The translations under genes were made by a program, and so were the position numbers. Source: JAQGMO01 sp050954505 (GTDB lineage Bacteria; Pseudomonadota; Gammaproteobacteria; Burkholderiales; Burkholderiaceae_D). From it: a stretch of DNA of 8,364 nucleotides. The notes below the pieces were generated by a model. The model had not been told where the DNA came from and did not search any database. It saw only the letters and a list, made by a program, of their open reading frames with translations. This document shows, piece by piece, positions 7,541 to 8,364 of the stretch (position 1 is the first letter of the stretch; each line of letters begins with the position of its first letter). The DNA lies in contig JBPBPY010000370.1 in NCBI GenBank assembly GCA_050954505.1, positions 1 to 8,364 on the forward strand, given 5' to 3'.

Positions 7541-7679
7541 GACGATCTCCCTGGACCTGAGCGAAGCCATGCGCCCGATACCACAGGACGCGCAGGGAGA
7601 TACTATCAGTTACATTGTGTGGCTTGGGATTGGTTATACAGCATTAACATTCCACCGCTCGCCAGGCGCCATCACGCAT
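7541..7679 (-). other. gabD-tpsB intergenic region
   Basis: This is the stretch between the gabD stop and the TTG start of tpsB. It contains a -10-like TATAAC on the minus strand (7638-7633), but no matching -35 element at normal distance. A short imperfect palindrome, gatactatc on the plus strand, lies at 7599-7607. No clear intrinsic terminator follows gabD, so read-through from gabD into tpsB cannot be excluded. A tpsB promoter is likely to lie here but cannot be placed with confidence. Confidence 0.3.
7547..7552 (-). promoter_or_regulatory. Ribosome binding site that favours the TTG start of tpsB
   Basis: The minus strand reads AGGGAG, then six bases (ATCGTC), then TTG at 7540-7538. This is a near-ideal Shine-Dalgarno at good spacing. 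The alternative ATG at 7570 is preceded by GTATCGGGCGC, which has no such signal. The site would lie inside the coding sequence if ATG were used, where it would encode Arg-Glu. Confidence 0.65.
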
Positions 7680-8364
7680 TCATACGCCGCCCATGCACAG
7701 ATATTTCAGTTCCAGATATTCATCCATGCCGTACTTCGATCCTTCACGGCCCAGGCCCGATTGCTTGACGCCGCCAAACGGCGCGACTTCATTCGAGATC
7801 AAGCCGGTGTTGATGCCCACCATGCCGTACTCGAGCTTTTCGGCCACGCGCCAGACCCGGCCAATGTCGCGCGAATAAAAGTAGGCGGCCAGGCCGAATT
7901 CGATATTGTTGGCGGCAGCCACGGCTTCTTCTTCGGTATCGAACTTCACCACGGCAGCCACCGGGCCGAAGGTTTCTTCGCGCATGATCTTCATGTCGGC
8001 CGTGACGTTCGACAGCACGGTAGGCTCGTAGAAGTTGCCGCCCAGCGCATGCTTCTTGCCACCGCTTTCAATTTTTGCCCCCTTGGACAGCGCATCGGCA
8101 ACATGGTCTTCCACCTTGGCGATGGCCTGGTCATCGATCATCGGACCCTGGACGATGCCCGACTCGAAACCATTGCCGACCTTGATTTTGGCTGCGCTGG
8201 CCGAGAGCTTGGCGACGAACTGGTCGTAGACCGAAGCATGCACATAGAAGCGGTTGGTGCAGACGCAGGTCTGGCCGGCATTGCGGTATTTCGATTGCAC
8301 CGCACCTTCGACGGCGGCGTCGAGGTCGGCATCCTCAAACACGATGAACGGCGCATGGCCACCG
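7680..8364 (-). CDS. gabD: Succinate-semialdehyde dehydrogenase, C-terminal part (5' end missing)
   Basis: This NAD(P)-dependent aldehyde dehydrogenase oxidises succinate semialdehyde to succinate, the last step of GABA breakdown, in the cytoplasm. About 227 codons are visible, up to a TGA at 7682-7680; the N-terminal cofactor-binding half lies beyond the right edge. The visible part opens with GGHAPFIVFEDADLD, just after the place where the catalytic Glu of the ELGG motif would be. The catalytic Cys is in NAGQTCVCTNR (codon 8267-8265), with a second Cys two residues on, as in GabD enzymes. EETFGPVA, FGLAAYFYSRD, INTGLISNEVAPFGG and SGLGREGSKYG follow in the order expected for GabD. The tail closely resembles E. 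coli GabD from memory; a related semialdehyde dehydrogenase is the alternative. It has no evident functional link with the secretion genes downstream. Confidence 0.93.
   Translation of the reverse strand, partial: GGHAPFIVFEDADLDAAVEGAVQSKYRNAGQTCVCTNRFYVHASVYDQFVAKLSASAAKIKVGNGFESGIVQGPMIDDQAIAKVEDHVADALSKGAKIESGGKKHALGGNFYEPTVLSNVTADMKIMREETFGPVAAVVKFDTEEEAVAAANNIEFGLAAYFYSRDIGRVWRVAEKLEYGMVGINTGLISNEVAPFGGVKQSGLGREGSKYGMDEYLELKYLCMGGV

Noticed and set aside
7633..7638. TATAAC as the tpsB -10 promoter element
   Set aside because: No -35 match occurs at 15-19 bases, and there is no proper extended -10. It is mentioned only within the intergenic description.
1..8364. CRISPR array, tRNA or rRNA genes, insertion sequences
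   Set aside because: I saw no spaced direct repeats, RNA gene signatures, transposase motifs or terminal inverted repeats. The only arrays are coding repeats in tpsA.

Overview
The window reads as a piece of a GC-rich proteobacterial chromosome, most likely a betaproteobacterium of the order Burkholderiales. That placement rests on remembered family resemblance (GabD tail, Cys-Asp-Gly-Cys type TPS domain), not on a search. All three genes lie on the minus strand, so transcription runs from high to low coordinates.

Layout in transcription order: (1) 8364-7680, the C-terminal part of a succinate-semialdehyde dehydrogenase (gabD), cut by the right edge. (2) A short gap, then 7540-5714, a complete two-partner-secretion outer-membrane transporter (TpsB; CdiB/FhaC/ShlB family). 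Its start is most likely a TTG at 7540 behind a strong Shine-Dalgarno, not the ATG at 7570. (3) A 281-base intergenic stretch with an AT-rich leader and a terminator-like hairpin. (4) 5432-1, a giant secreted exoprotein (TpsA; filamentous haemagglutinin/CdiA type), open for about 1810 codons and running off the left edge without a stop. I read this frame through the whole region and found no in-frame stop.

The TpsA has an extended signal peptide, a TPS secretion domain, a long run of FHA-1-type beta-helix repeats, a Trp/Tyr-rich segment, a Pro/Ala-rich linker, a conserved module seen in CdiA-like proteins and the beginning of the haemagglutinin (FHA-2) repeats. TpsB would recognise the TPS domain in the periplasm and export TpsA to the surface. 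The B-then-A order and the FHA-2 start fit an E. coli-type contact-dependent inhibition (CDI) locus. The parts that would prove it (pretoxin motif, toxic C-terminus, immunity gene) lie beyond base 1.

The most notable unexplained items are a terminator-like hairpin inside the signal-peptide codons of tpsB, flanked by A8 and T8 tracts; a 15-bp tandem array inside the TpsA beta-helix; and a second hairpin with a T-run between tpsB and tpsA. The long plus-strand reading frames opposite tpsA and tpsB are antisense shadows.
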